From Symsagittifera roscoffensis (Eukaryota > Xenacoelomorpha > Acoela > Convolutidae), in the NCBI RefSeq assembly GCF_963678635.1, contig NC_087064.1, positions 51,106,684-51,170,683 of the forward strand: a stretch of 64,000 nucleotides of DNA. Direction: 5' to 3'. The position numbers were made by a program, and so were the translations under genes. This document shows, piece by piece, positions 43,501-50,141 of the stretch; the first letter of the stretch is position 1, and every line of letters begins with the position of its first letter. The notes under the pieces are model-generated. The model made no database searches. It was not told the DNA's origin and saw only the letters and a list, made by a program, of their open reading frames with translations.

Positions 43501-46061
43501 GAATTCAAGATGAAAAAGTCTAGAATGGTAGAAAATATAGCATACCAAGTCTTAGATTACGCTCAAATTTTACGAAAAATCATCTTTTTGTTATTCCCGT
43601 TTCAGAGCAAAATGTCAAAAGTCCTAATTCTAAAAAGTAAATTGCTTTGTGAAGGTCTTGAATTTTACTACCAATATATCTGTTTAACTTTCCTTGCTTA
43701 TTCAACCCTTGAGAACAGTAGCGGATTTAGGGGGGCGGACGCCTTTCTCAGGGATTCGACCCCCTGCCACACTCAAAGGGCCCTCCTTTGTACCATTTTG
43801 AGATATCCATTTTTGGCTGACTGACATTCAAAGATCTTTTAAGGCGCCTACGGCGCCATTGTATACTAATTTTGAGGTGGGAGCTCGCACCGAAAAAAGG
43901 CGATTGTTTCGTCCAAATTTTCAAAATGTGCCTAAAAACACCTGCGGTGCAGAAACTTTGGTCAAAATAAGGTCTTTATGAAGATTTGGGAGAGCTCAGA
44001 AAATCAATTTAGTCGATCTAAAAAAATCTTTTTGAATTTTTTTTTGAGAATCCGCCCCTCGAGAAAATCCTAGATCCGCGCCTGCTTGAGAACCCTAATT
44101 TCCCCGAATCATCCGAAAATCTAAAGATATTCATTGCAAGAGGCGACAATTCGTTAACATTTGATTAAGTGACAAACACTGATTCGCTCAAAATACCTCT
44201 CGCGCCGAGTAAGCGCAGCGGAGAAAGTGGTCGCTACTTGCCAATGCGCCTTTTCACGAACTGTCGCTATTTGCGATTTGTCTCCTGTTATGAAGTGTTG
44301 CTTAACCCTTGCTTTGTGTGCATAACTGAAAAAAATAATTTGGCTATTTTGCAGAACTTGTACATTTTAGCTGGAGATGTTCTTTTTATTTAGAGTGGTG
44401 AAAACTCTAGTGCCATGTTTTCTGTAAGTTGTCGTGCAGCAGCCTTGACGAGATCACTTAAAATGTCAACTTGAAACAAAAATCTCTAATGAATAACATG
44501 TCTCATTAAATGCGTCTTATTCCTTGTTACATTTTACCCTCAGAAAAAACAGCGTCTTTTCCCCACGAATGTTTTATATCTCCATGTGTTGTTGTGATGC
44601 GTGAAGGACGTAGTAGGATTTTTGTAACCAATGAAATTTTGATCAATGTATAGATATTTTTGAACCTATTTTTCGTTTTAATTGGTTTATATTTCGTATG
44701 TGGGCTGACCTTTTGATTGGAAAAATTGGTTGATTTCTGAATTTATTTAAAACACTAGAGAGCCATTTGCTCAATGAAAAAGTTTTCAGCGACACATGCA
44801 AATGATTAAGACAATATAACCAAAAAATGCTGATGAAGCTACTAAATAGTCACGAGCTAAATAAAAAGCAATGATTAAATGAGGTTATTATAACTTGAAG
44901 TTAATGTTTTCACACTTTTTAGACATTTCACCCGAACAGAAGTCCCCCAGATGGTGAGCAAAACATGAACAATATCTACGCCACCAGCGGAAGGGGTCAG
45001 AATAGTTCAGCCACTCCTGCACCTGGAAAAAACAACTGGAACAACAACCACGTAGACGACAACTCCTCCTATGGTAAATATGAACTACATGCATCATCAG
45101 AAACCTTATTATTGTGCATGTTACTTTTTTAACAGTTTTTAGTGTTAAATTTTATGTTTTTTTAAAGGCTGTCGTCTTTTATTATACAAACAGTAAAATA
45201 GAATAATTAACAAAAAATGTGAACACCATTAGCTTTTTTCTATGTTAAACGTACTTCTGACTGTTAGAAACTTCCTAACTTTAAATTTGATTTACTGACT
45301 AACATAAACTAAATGAATATGTTTTTAAAACTTGGTGAATATTTCAGTTTAAAGTGTCAAGGCGCTAAACGCTTCTGGTTAGTTAAAATTAACGAATCGT
45401 TTAGAATAGCCAGTTTTGTCTCTGACCTGATTCGTGCCTGGAGTTTATTGGTTTCCATGATTAAAACACGACTCGAATCAACGAAATGTTCCCTAATTGA
45501 AATCATTCCAGTAACGTTTGGTTTTAACTTTTACACTTGAGTAATCGTCGTATAGTGTTTAACAACTACCTGCACTGTTTGTTATTTTTTCTCACTCCGC
45601 CAAAATCTTTAAAAAAAACGGACAATTTGGACATTTTAGGCAGACCAGTTCCAGGACTCTTGCATGTCGGCAAACCACCCGCAACTAATCCGACATCCGA
45701 AACACCTCCTCTATCAAGTCCAAGGAAACAAAAACAACCCTCCCCAGCTAACTCTTCAATCAGCGAGGGCGACGAAGTCTCACCCGAAGTCCCCCCTCGA
45801 CCCCAAAACCCTTCCCATCCCAAAAACTCAAGTTCGCGACCCGGAGCATGGAATCTGCCGAGTGAAAACTCGTTTCGAGCTGGCGGAGTTGTTAACAGTC
45901 CGACAAATAATTTTCAACCCGAATCGCAATCTCCTTTAGAAGCGCCCGACTTGTGCAAAGACGTTAGAAATAGTCTGGAAAGGAGTCAAAGCTCTTCGGC
46001 AAAAAATTCTCTCAAACGACAGCAAAACGAGAACGGCGAGTCACGAATAGCTCAAGTTTAG
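12134..46061 (+). CDS. Protocadherin (delta-like, 7 cadherin repeats), 9 exons
   Basis: Join of 12134-13569, 13845-14067, 14275-14669, 15043-15421, 17877-18372, 20882-21088, 43277-43404, 44923-45073 and 45640-46061, total 3837 bases (1278 residues). All eight introns are GT-AG and all phases agree. The protein has a signal peptide (about 1-27) and seven cadherin repeats, with linkers DQNDN 129-133, DINDN 238-242, DVNDN 346-350, DVNDF 469-473, DIDDN 574-578 and DENDN 680-684. A membrane helix lies at about 813-837, then a roughly 440-residue Ser/Pro/Asn/Gly-rich tail. Cys93 and Cys103 after IDRED match the EC1 disulfide loop of protocadherins. The tail has PPQY (1028-1031, possible WW ligand) and PEVPPR (1187-1192, possible SH3 ligand); I saw no CM motifs. 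A calcium-dependent adhesion or recognition role at the cell surface is inferred from the family. Start: the first ATG before the signal peptide. Confidence 0.93.
13845..14067 (+). CDS. Protocadherin exon 2: EC5 first part
   Basis: The acceptor is tgtcag at 13844; the first base completes Lys479. Residues 480-553 begin YRYNYTIIEETEPK and include EDMDFGANG and KLDREI calcium motifs and the FHIDPDTGVFKI signature. Donor AAG|gtatat, phase 0. Confidence 0.92.
14275..14669 (+). CDS. Protocadherin exon 3: end of EC5, EC6
   Basis: Acceptor tttccag. Residues 554-684 start AYDLGSPAKM and include DIDDN, VDPDIDG, FKVNETTGVIKT and DENDN. In EC6 the usual A-x-D-x-G strand motif is replaced by AKACKKPEQ, so one calcium ligand may be missing. 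Donor AG|gtgggc splits Ser685. Confidence 0.92.
15043..15421 (+). CDS. Protocadherin exon 4: EC7 and juxtamembrane stretch
   Basis: Acceptor ctttcag. Residues 685-811 include AVDDDFGRNAKLTYHI, FGVDPDQGSIIV and VSDNGLERNE, all EC7 features, then a short stretch ending PTVPRFM. Donor ATG|gtgagt, phase 0. If intron 4 were retained, the frame would stop after two more residues (gtg agt tga), giving a protein without a membrane helix. Confidence 0.9.
15422..17876 (+). other. Protocadherin intron 4
   Basis: 2455 bases, GT-AG. Mostly AT-rich with no recognised transposon. Two GC-richer open stretches stand out: about 16300-16500, described separately, and about 17265-17395, where a tract encoding IHASLINHGISGGQSG-type sequence follows a ccccag. 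Neither can be joined in frame between exons 4 and 5. Confidence 0.5.
16300..16520 (+). other. Coding-like island in intron 4
   Basis: The tract starting ATGAAGATGGGCTCTCG at about 16302 is followed by gtgaga...cacag (about 29 bases, 16319-16347) and then a frame reading PSGNIGMGGDLLPTDRYANL and SDFAAELARNFK. Removing the 29 bases joins the ATG in frame with this stretch. Composition is richer in G and C than the intron around it. It could be a tiny spliced gene, a pseudogene fragment or chance. A 29-base intron would be exceptionally short for an animal. Function unknown. Confidence 0.2.
17877..18372 (+). CDS. Protocadherin exon 5: membrane helix and cytoplasmic start
   Basis: Acceptor ttctctttag. 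Residues 812-976 begin with the single membrane helix (IYAVCTIAAIVVLIIVVWLV then LLIRLR), followed by an arginine-rich stop-transfer and a Ser/Gly/Asn/His-rich tail. Donor G|gtaaat, phase 1, splits Gly977. No cytoplasmic domain fold is recognised. Confidence 0.9.
18373..20881 (+). other. Protocadherin intron 5
   Basis: 2509 bases, GT-AG. AT-rich; no repeat family from elsewhere in the window, coding island or RNA gene was recognised. Confidence 0.5.
20882..21088 (+). CDS. Protocadherin exon 6: Pro/Tyr-rich cytoplasmic segment
   Basis: Acceptor cattttag. Residues 978-1045 read FDSGSTLDRRRNYNPQYSG and continue with His/Pro-rich sequence including SPPPQYPAP (PPxY). Both ends are phase 1, so skipping the exon keeps the frame. 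Donor G|gtcaga. If not spliced, the frame continues 12 residues and stops at 21127-21129, giving a possible shorter C-terminus. Confidence 0.88.
21955..22545. mobile_element. Long-TIR MITE-like element (also in copy 2)
   Basis: The ends are inverted relative to each other over roughly 150-200 bases: the left has GGTTTTTCTCGACACAAGAA and GGTTCGAATCACAACTGAAA, and the right, read inverted, has GGTTTTTCTTGAGAC and AGAATCACGACTGAA. The inner part has WTTACCTGATTTTGCC on the left and its inverse near 22410-22440. Duplicated at 26296-26886. Related half-copies are at about 22920-23050, 32950-33135, 37440-37530 and 60490-60610. An open frame at 22070-22441 runs from one arm into the other and is probably not a gene. 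Exact termini and target duplication were not determined. Confidence 0.5.
22684..22801 (+). other. Candidate terminal coding exon (copy 1; copy 2 at 27025-27142)
   Basis: After a pyrimidine-rich CTCATCTTTTAAAG the sequence is open for 39 codons to a TAA: QLESMKKPYASVLSKLLDPL then a Lys-rich end with SSRTKKPKLDKKGQKTF. Base composition is more balanced than its surroundings. The basic end resembles nuclear or nucleolar protein tails in character only; no family is recognised. No partner exon was found upstream. Both duplicate copies keep it open. Confidence 0.25.
25736..30076. repeat. 4.34-kb tandem duplication, copy 2
   Basis: Second head-to-tail copy. The junction reads TTTATTGCATG|AGTTTTTTATG, and the left and right outer breakpoints share only TG with it, so microhomology is 2 bases. 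Its right end lies next to the candidate antisense exon cluster (30152-30640). It may be a real recent duplication or unmerged haplotypes in the assembly. Confidence 0.93.
30152..30640 (-). other. Candidate antisense exon cluster inside intron 6
   Basis: On the minus strand three exon-like blocks with good splice signals occur in order. Block A ends ATAGAG|gtaatc at 30576. Block B (30464 to about 30388) follows ctctttttcag and is open as FDQSVTKEDENEIAARANPK. Block D (30260-30152) follows caattttttcag and is open as ITDLMQLTEEKQQSDSEPSA, then PDRTREITFE, to a TAG. A 13-base block (30326-30314) with a good gtgaga donor lies between B and D. An AATAAA on the minus strand at 30071-30066 is about 81 bases after the stop. 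A to B joins in frame (AG|AT gives Asp), but the B donor is weak and upstream exons were not found. Possibly the 3' end of a nested gene; product unknown. Confidence 0.35.
30641..31263. other. Intronic stretch with a 20-base palindrome
   Basis: No gene or repeat family recognised. A perfect inverted repeat, ATCGGACAT-CC-ATGTCCGAT, lies at 31026-31045. It could be a protein-binding site or the remnant of a transposon terminus. Confidence 0.35.
31264..31620 (-). mobile_element. hAT-type MITE copy, right end decayed
   Basis: Begins CAGGGACGGATCTAGGG then TTTTCTCGAGGGG, the terminus of the family whose intact copy is 43716-44084 (this copy is inverted relative to it). The interior shares GGTTGGCCGAAAATAGATGTC with the copy at 38.9 kb. 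The far end is not clear; a degraded terminus may lie near 31595. Confidence 0.6.
31714..32204 (-). mobile_element. Hairpin-ended non-autonomous element, copy b
   Basis: Inverted copy of the family at 32322-32858. It starts with AAACAAGACTGCTCC, followed by the stem TCAGGA-AAAG-TCTTGA at about 31735-31750 (still pairing with one wobble), and ends AAAGTCGGAA at 32204. Interior sequence matches the copy at 54686-55151. Confidence 0.6.
32322..32858 (+). mobile_element. Hairpin-ended non-autonomous element, copy c
   Basis: About 537 bases from TTCCGACTTTCGATACG to GAGCAGTCTTGTTT. Subterminal TTCCGACT at the start and AGTCGGAA near the end are inverse. Between that inverse site and the tail lies the hairpin CAGGGC-TTC-GCCCTG (32826-32840). 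A conserved internal block contains TTAACGCGCGATATATTTCG and its near-inverse. No protein is encoded. A terminal hairpin just before the 3' end resembles Helitron/Helentron ends in layout, but the CTRR end was not seen, so the class is open. Confidence 0.65.
32950..33135 (+). repeat. Half-copy of the long-TIR family
   Basis: Contains GAATGATATATCATATTAAA and GGTTGTGATTCGAGC, matching the right arm seen at 22425-22550 and 22950-23050. The opposite arm is not present here. Confidence 0.45.
33231..33747 (+). mobile_element. Hairpin-ended non-autonomous element, copy d
   Basis: Close relative of copy c across its length: TTCCGACTTTCGATAAG start, CGCGCGATATATTTCGCG block, and hairpin CAGGGC-TTC-GCCCTG at 33715-33729, then ATACGAGCAATCTTGTTT. 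Both c and d are preceded by AATTATTG, which may hint at target preference. Confidence 0.65.
33927..34160 (+). repeat. hAT-MITE terminal fragment plus SINE head
   Basis: 33927-33970 resembles the hAT-type terminus (GCGCGTCTAGAAATATCTCG then AGGGGCGG). At 34069-34160, AAGCGCAGTGGAGCAAGTGG then TCGCTA matches the tRNA-like SINE head also at 44209, and GTAGGTCGTGGTGAACC resembles a decayed B box. An open frame at 33811-34122 crosses both and is not a gene. Confidence 0.45.
34161..35599. other. Intron 6 stretch, nothing assigned
   Basis: AT-rich. A GC-richer tract at about 34430-34610 has an open frame but no usable splice pairing with the protocadherin exons. No repeat family recognised. Confidence 0.35.
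35600..36310. repeat. Degenerate tandem repeat, about five units
   Basis: Units of roughly 105-170 bases share a core: 'ttctcaaaaa', then 'aatctgagattttggtttcaa', then 'agaacaggttgt', then 'gttacg/gttatggcc'. Core positions are near 35632, 35801, 35905, 36076 and 36229. Divergence between units is high, so the array is old. Open frames within it (for example 35740-36147) come from the repeat. Confidence 0.6.
36311..37859. other. Intron 6 stretch with scattered repeat pieces
   Basis: Contains a SINE-tail-like tract at about 36790-36840 (CTTGTGTACGCGAAGTGC, ACCTCTGTGT) and an inverted piece of the long-TIR family at about 37440-37530 (ATCACTCGACCCATC, GGTACTTGATTTTGGG). No gene recognised. Confidence 0.4.
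37860..38622. promoter_or_regulatory. Possible intronic regulatory region with three CACGTG sites
   Basis: A C/T-rich tract of higher GC (37875-38110) interrupts the AT-rich intron. CACGTG, the E-box core bound by bHLH factors, occurs at 37950-37955, 38064-38069 and 38617-38622. Clustering is suggestive only. A minus-strand frame at 38380-38589 (69 codons) looks protein-like but has no partner or family. Confidence 0.2.
38640..38760. repeat. Repeat shared with 39710-39840
   Basis: GCTATCGACCATC and CCCAGTTGTTGAATTTGAAG here match GCTATCGACCATC and CCCAGCTGTTGAGTTTGAAG at about 39755-39850. The hAT-type element at 38.8-39.07 kb appears to have inserted at the end of this copy. Confidence 0.5.
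38770..39073 (+). mobile_element. hAT-type MITE copy, left end altered
   Basis: The right part (GGTTGGTCGGCCGAAAATGG, GCGTCCCCCCGAAATCTGCC) and terminus CCCCTG at 39073 match the family. GTTGAATT follows at 39074-39081 and also occurs at 38742-38749, a possible 8-base target duplication, but the left terminus does not begin CAG. The left side instead holds three tandem GGGGCTGATTTCC units (38775-38825). Confidence 0.55.
39240..39330. repeat. Dispersed repeat shared with 40585-40670
   Basis: CAGATTGCGACCACAG then AAAATTCAAGAAAAACGAG here and CGGATTGCGACAACAG then AAAATTCCAAAAAACGAA at 40590 are clearly related. Family unknown; possibly a SINE or LINE tail. Confidence 0.4.
40170..40570 (+). 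repeat. SINE-like sequence with tRNA-like head
   Basis: GAGGCAACGCGGTTGGACT resembles a tRNA D-arm/A box, and GAAGTTTGACTC, about 30 bases on, resembles a B box with two mismatches. The tail around 40530-40560 (TGTATCGCAAGTGGTCTCTG then TGTTAAAACTT) is similar to tails at 9560 and 36800. No intact cloverleaf. Confidence 0.35.
40671..43276. other. Distal part of intron 6
   Basis: AT-rich. An inverted copy of the CCGGAACATT...GTGATACTTTAACAG repeat core is at about 43150-43190. Nothing else recognised before exon 7. Confidence 0.4.
43277..43404 (+). CDS. Protocadherin exon 7: cytoplasmic
   Basis: Acceptor catttcag. The first two bases complete Gly1046; residues 1047-1088 read DDLSAFQNRYAVGGPQIPYD, then a Tyr/Ser-rich stretch ending NNHHQ. 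Donor CAG|gtgaac, phase 0. Without splicing the frame ends after VNRSV at 43420-43422. Confidence 0.85.
43716..44084. mobile_element. hAT-type MITE with perfect 8-base target duplication
   Basis: 369 bases, starting CAGTAGCGGATTTAGGGG and ending CCTAGATCCGCGCCTG (inverse CAGGCGCGGATCTAGG). Both sides are flanked by CTTGAGAA (43708-43715 and 44085-44092). Eight-base duplications and CAG termini are hallmarks of hAT transposons. No transposase is encoded. It lies in protocadherin intron 7. Other copies are near 31264, 33927, 38770 and 59110. Confidence 0.9.
44205..44300 (+). repeat. SINE head fragment
   Basis: AAGCGCAGCGGAGAAAGTGG then TCGCTACTTGCCAATGC matches the sequence at 34069-34110 and is related to 9415. 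No B box is apparent. The rest of intron 7 (44300-44922) shows nothing recognisable. Confidence 0.4.
44923..45073 (+). CDS. Protocadherin exon 8: cytoplasmic
   Basis: Acceptor cactttttag. Residues 1089-1138 begin TFHPNRSPPDGEQNMNN and are rich in Asn, Ser and Gly. Donor TATG|gtaaat, phase 1, splits Gly1139. Confidence 0.85.
45640..46061 (+). CDS. Protocadherin exon 9: C-terminal end
   Basis: Acceptor acattttag. Residues 1140-1278 begin RPVPGLLHVGKPPATNP, include VSPEVPPRPQ (proline-rich SH3-type motif) and a Ser/Asn-rich end, and finish ESRIAQV before TAG at 46059. The last residues do not fit a classical PDZ ligand. No standard AATAAA was found close downstream. Confidence 0.88.
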
Positions 46062-46482
46062 CTTAACGCGCTGTGCTATTTTATACAAGCTAAAATAAGC
46101 TATGCAAAAATATAATCATTAGAAACGTCAGATTGACAATTTTATGGGCGAGGATTTTATGTCGGATATGATGATCTTACAAGTTCGCTTCAAGCAAGAT
46201 AATCTTAATTGTAAATTTATAATTTTTTGTATTTTGCAAACCGTTTTGTATTTATGTTCGTGTATTGATTTAATCGTTGATTTTAGTTTGATTGCAAATT
46301 TACAAATTATATCAAATTTGGATTTGTTTTATATTTTATGACAAATTGGTCATCGCAAGGTTGGTGAAGCAAGATAAGTAAAACATAAGTCAATACGACG
46401 TAACAAGCGGATCATGCTAAGTGCGAATGCCCAGAAATAGTTCACCACGGATGTTTTTTCCTTGATTCACCCCTTCTGCAGT
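46062..46482 (+). other. 3' flank of the protocadherin gene
   Basis: AT-rich, presumably 3' untranslated sequence at its start. No clear polyadenylation signal; variants such as AATATAATCATT and TTATATTTTATG are present but weak. A plus-strand frame at 46144-46341 looks accidental. Confidence 0.35.
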
Positions 46483-46915
46483 AAAACAAGACTGCTCGTA
46501 TATCAGGGCAAAGCCCTGAATGTTTTGACTGCTCTTTAATTAGTCTCCAATAGTTTTTTGTCAAAAAATGATAAACTTTGATTTTCAATATCAAATATTA
46601 AGTGTTAAAACACGACTCATAAAGGATATAAAGAAAGGGTATGAATAATTAGTTCCATGATTACACTTCAGGAACATTTTTGTGTGCCAATGCTTGGTGC
46701 AAAAATTGCACACCTCAAAACAGATTTGGCAGAAATGTTTTGCCGCGGTTTCTTATAGCTTAAAACATTTTTTATAGTTGAAAACAAAATTTTGATCAAA
46801 ACCATCTCATTTCGTCTTTAGTTTAAAAAATGAAAAAATTAATTTAAAATGAAATGAAAGTAAATTTTAACCTAGTCTTTGTTCAAGCTAAATTTCGACC
46901 ATTTTCTTTTACATA

Positions 46916-46919
<4 letters not shown>
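46483..46919 (-). mobile_element. Hairpin-ended element, copy e (truncated)
   Basis: Starts AAACAAGACTGCTCG; hairpin CAGGGC-AAA-GCCCTG at 46504-46518. The rest is diverged and ends at the CA microsatellite without the TTCCGACT terminus. Confidence 0.5.
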
Positions 46920-47006
<87 letters not shown>

Positions 47007-47008
47007 CA
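46920..47008. repeat. (CA)n microsatellite
   Basis: About 44 CA units with one interruption (ACACCACAC at about 46978-46986). Likely polymorphic in length. Confidence 0.95.
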
Positions 47009-47552
47009 ATGATTCTTTCTCATTAAATTCTTTCTAACTGATACTTGATTCTTTCTCAATAAAACTTGCCAATTTGATAACTATAAATGAGAGACTCAAT
47101 ACAGCCGTAGTTTTGTATTATGAGGGGGCTATAATTTCCTGGGGTGGTACTATAATCGGAAAACGCCAATTACTTGGGTCGGGTAATTTTTTCTCTTGAC
47201 AATTTTCAGCTTTTGGACCAGCAAATTTTTGAATGAATTTTTCAGTACCTTCTAAAAAAATTTATTTTCTTGAGCTCAAAATAAAAAAACGAATTTTTTT
47301 TTGCTTAATTTTGATTGAGCGCACGGTTTGAAACTTGCTATTTTGTTCATTTCGGGAAAATTAACGCGTGCTGTATTTCTGTTAATGCATATCGGATAAG
47401 ACGAAATAATCCGGCAGTTCAGTTAAATTATTTAAAAATTGATTTGAGCGAAATTAAACCGTGCCAATATATTGCAGATAATCTGAGAAATATTTCATTT
47501 TTTTTTCGAGAAGGCGTGCATTCTCAAGATTTCTCCAAAAAAAACAAGAAAC
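47009..47552. other. Spacer with a diverged hairpin-family fragment
   Basis: 47260-47430 resembles the central block of the hairpin-ended family (GAGCTCAA, GGGAAAATTAACGCG, TAAGACGAAATAATCCG). No gene. The LTR retrotransposon begins at 47553. Confidence 0.35.
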
Positions 47553-47762
47553 TGAGATAGGCACCAGTTTGAGTTTATATGAATTATATGAGTTTGTTTC
47601 TTCCTGTCTGGGGACCTGCTGTTGAGACCTTGCGATCTCTATCGTCCGGTGATGTTAAAACAGAAAGGTGCAGTAAGATTTAGATTTGATGCCTTACAGT
47701 TGATTTGCAATTAAATTTAAACAACTATTCTTTTCATTACTATGCATTCTACAGCTTCAACA
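47553..47762 (+). repeat. 5' LTR
   Basis: 210 bases, TG...CA ends. Contains ACCTTGCGATCTCTATCGTC and the end CATTCTACAGCTTCAACA, shared with 53295-53505. No obvious TATA box. Confidence 0.92.
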
Positions 47763-48925
47763 TGGCGCAGCCAGCGGAACGAAAAGGAGGAGGGAAAAAT
47801 CCGCTAAATATTGTATCATTCTGGGACGCACGGACGCCTGTGAGTGGAAGAGCGGGAAGAGTGGATCATACAGTTCCAGGGGGCATGATAGCAAAATATG
47901 ACATCGACCCTGATGATTTTTATTTTGCGCGTACTCTAAATGCAGCGGCCATTGCGGCGTTATCGGAGGATGTAAATGGAAAAAATCGTATCGAGGCGGA
48001 GAAGAAGTTGAAGTCTAACCTATATCTCTGTATTGGAGACGAGGGGCAAAGGATATTTAAAGCCCGAAAACCGGCGGTGAATGTTAAAACGGAAAGATAC
48101 CCACGGGTATTGGACGAAATGCAAAACGTGTTCAAACGTGAGCGAATTGTGACACATGAGAGGGGACTATTCTATGGGAGAAAGCAGAGGGAGAATGAAA
48201 CGTTCGAGAAATTCACGCTGAGTTAAACGCCCTTGCGGGAAGGTGTGATTTTGCTAACGCGGCTGAAAATGTTCGTGATATTTTTATTATGAATATGCGG
48301 GAATCTGATGTCAAAGAGAATTATCACGGTCAACCAAGTTACCAGAGGAGGTATATAGGATAGCACTATCGTATGAGAGAGGTGAACGTGCATATAAATC
48401 CTACACCGGAAAATTGGCCTCGTCTGCGCCGCCAATAACCATAAAACAGGAGCCAGTTAGTAATATCAGAAGGGGCAAATATATTTCAGATGTCGAGCAC
48501 GCGGGGAACGCGGAGGATATACCCAAGGATCAGGCAGTGGAGACGGCGGAAATGACCGTAGGTGTTATAATTGTGAGGCGCCGAATTTTAAGCTAGACCA
48601 TATTGCGAGTTGTCCTGCGAAAAGAGCAACATGTAATGCGTCCCGAAAATTGGGACATTTTGAACGCACATGCAGGGGAGTTAGAAGAGGTACTAACCAT
48701 TGGAGAGGACGAGGACGAGTAGGACTGGCGAGGGATGAAAACGAGCATCACCAGAGCATGCATAGTGTAGACAACGCGTCAGAAGATCAAATGGCATGGG
48801 TGAATCAGCAGGGCAGCGGGGAGAATGAATCCATGACATCGGGATCCGATGACTACATGGCGATGTCGATCAAGAAAAAAAATGTGATAGAATTGAAAAA
48901 TCCCAGAAGCCAGAGTCCAGGTTGA
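47762..48925 (+). pseudogene. gag (frameshifted)
   Basis: ATG at 47762 opens MAQPAERKGGGKNPLN and stays open to TAA at 48224-48226. The same protein clearly continues in another frame from about 48205 (ELNALAGRCDFANAAEN), showing a frameshift, with a second shift near 48330. The capsid-like part includes IEAEKKLKSNLYLCIG and FKRERIVTHERGLFYGRK. A zinc-knuckle region (CYNCEAPNF ... GHFERTC, 48560-48680) follows, with one cysteine of the second knuckle replaced by serine. The end to 48925 is acidic and Ser/Asn-rich. Confidence 0.8.
47763..47778 (+). promoter_or_regulatory. Primer-binding site
   Basis: TGGCGCAGCC follows the LTR end directly. It differs by one base from the TGGCGCAGTC of the minus-strand element. 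It overlaps the gag start codon, whose A is the last base of the LTR. Confidence 0.75.
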
Positions 48926-48926
48926 G

Positions 48927-49337
48927 GTGTCGGGAAAGAAGATGTGGCTTTGGGTGGGTAGCGGATCTCCTGTGACGATTTTCAGCTTGACGGACCTGAA
49001 AGCAACATTAGGTAAAAATAATATTCATTTACAACCATCTGAAGAAGAATTCTTTGACTACAACAACAACCGATTACACATACTTGGGAAAATGGCGGTG
49101 ACGATGGCATTAAATGGCTGGGCTTCTCCAGCGCAAGTGTCAGTAATATCAGGGAATCATCAGTCAATCCTTGGTCGCGATCTGATGGGTACCCTAGGCC
49201 TGGAGTTGGTGCAGAGAAAGAAAGTGATGGGGATCACGGGGGAAGGGAGCAGTCAGGAAGAGGAGGATTATGATGAATTACAAACAAATTTCTGTAAGTT
49301 GTACCCAAATTTATTTATCAGAATAGGGAAAATCTGA
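48927..49337 (+). pseudogene. Retropepsin-like protease with lost catalytic Asp
   Basis: The fold signature is clear: WLWVGSGSPVTIF at the start and ILGRDLMGTLGLEL near the end. In active retropepsins the first motif contains D-S/T-G; here the Asp position is Gly (GGT where GAT is expected), so the enzyme should be inactive. The frame is open to a TGA at 49335. Confidence 0.75.
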
Positions 49338-50141
49338 AACGTTAAAGTAAGAGCCGAATTATTTGAAAATCTAAAGCCGATACAACAAAAAGGGCGTCGA
49401 GTGCCTATCAGTCTACAGAATAAAGTAGACAAGGAAATAGACAAGGAAGGCCATATCATTAAATTACAAGAATATTCGGATGAGTACTTCGTCTCTCCTA
49501 TAGTAATCACAGTAAAAAAAGATGGAAGCATAATATTGGCATTGGAATCAAGAGAACTTAAAAAGCAGGTACACAAGAATATGTACCAAATGCCAAACAT
49601 TGTCGAACAAGTAGACGGGATTAGTCAACTAATTGCAGAACGAAAAGCGGGGGATGTATACGTTACAACATTGGATTTCACTTACGCGTACGGAAAAGTA
49701 TCATTGGAACAAAAGACTAGCGAACAGTGTAATTTTTCACTAGTCGGCGGAAAATCGACGGGAACATCTCGTTTTAGAAACGGATTTTACGGGCTCACAT
49801 CAATGCCGGCGGAGTTTCAAAAAGTCATTGATAATTTACTTAAAGAATTTACTCAGGCAAATGCTTTCATCGACGATATCTTAATTGCGTCAAAGGGAAC
49901 AAGAGTAGAGCGTATTGCAATAGTGGAAAAACTTTTGAAGAAGTTGGACGTATCAAACGTTTCATTGAAACTAAGGAAATGCGAATTTGCAAAAAACCGA
50001 CTGCGAGTGGTTAGGGTTCCGAATTGGGAAAAATGGCATCGCGCCATTAGTTCGGAAAACTCAAGCGGTAGAAGATCTGAAAACCCCAAAATCTGGAAAA
50101 CAATTAAAATCATTAATGGGTTCAACGCACAATTCGCATAA
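49338..50141 (+). pseudogene. Reverse transcriptase
   Basis: RT motifs in order: SPIVITVKKDGSIILAL, VTTLDFTYAYGKVSL, FYGLTSMPAEFQKV and AFIDDILIASKGT. The last is the catalytic [YF]xDD box and is intact. A frameshift near 49990 moves the reading to the next frame (CEWLGFRIGKNGIAPLV, 49987 on). Confidence 0.85.
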
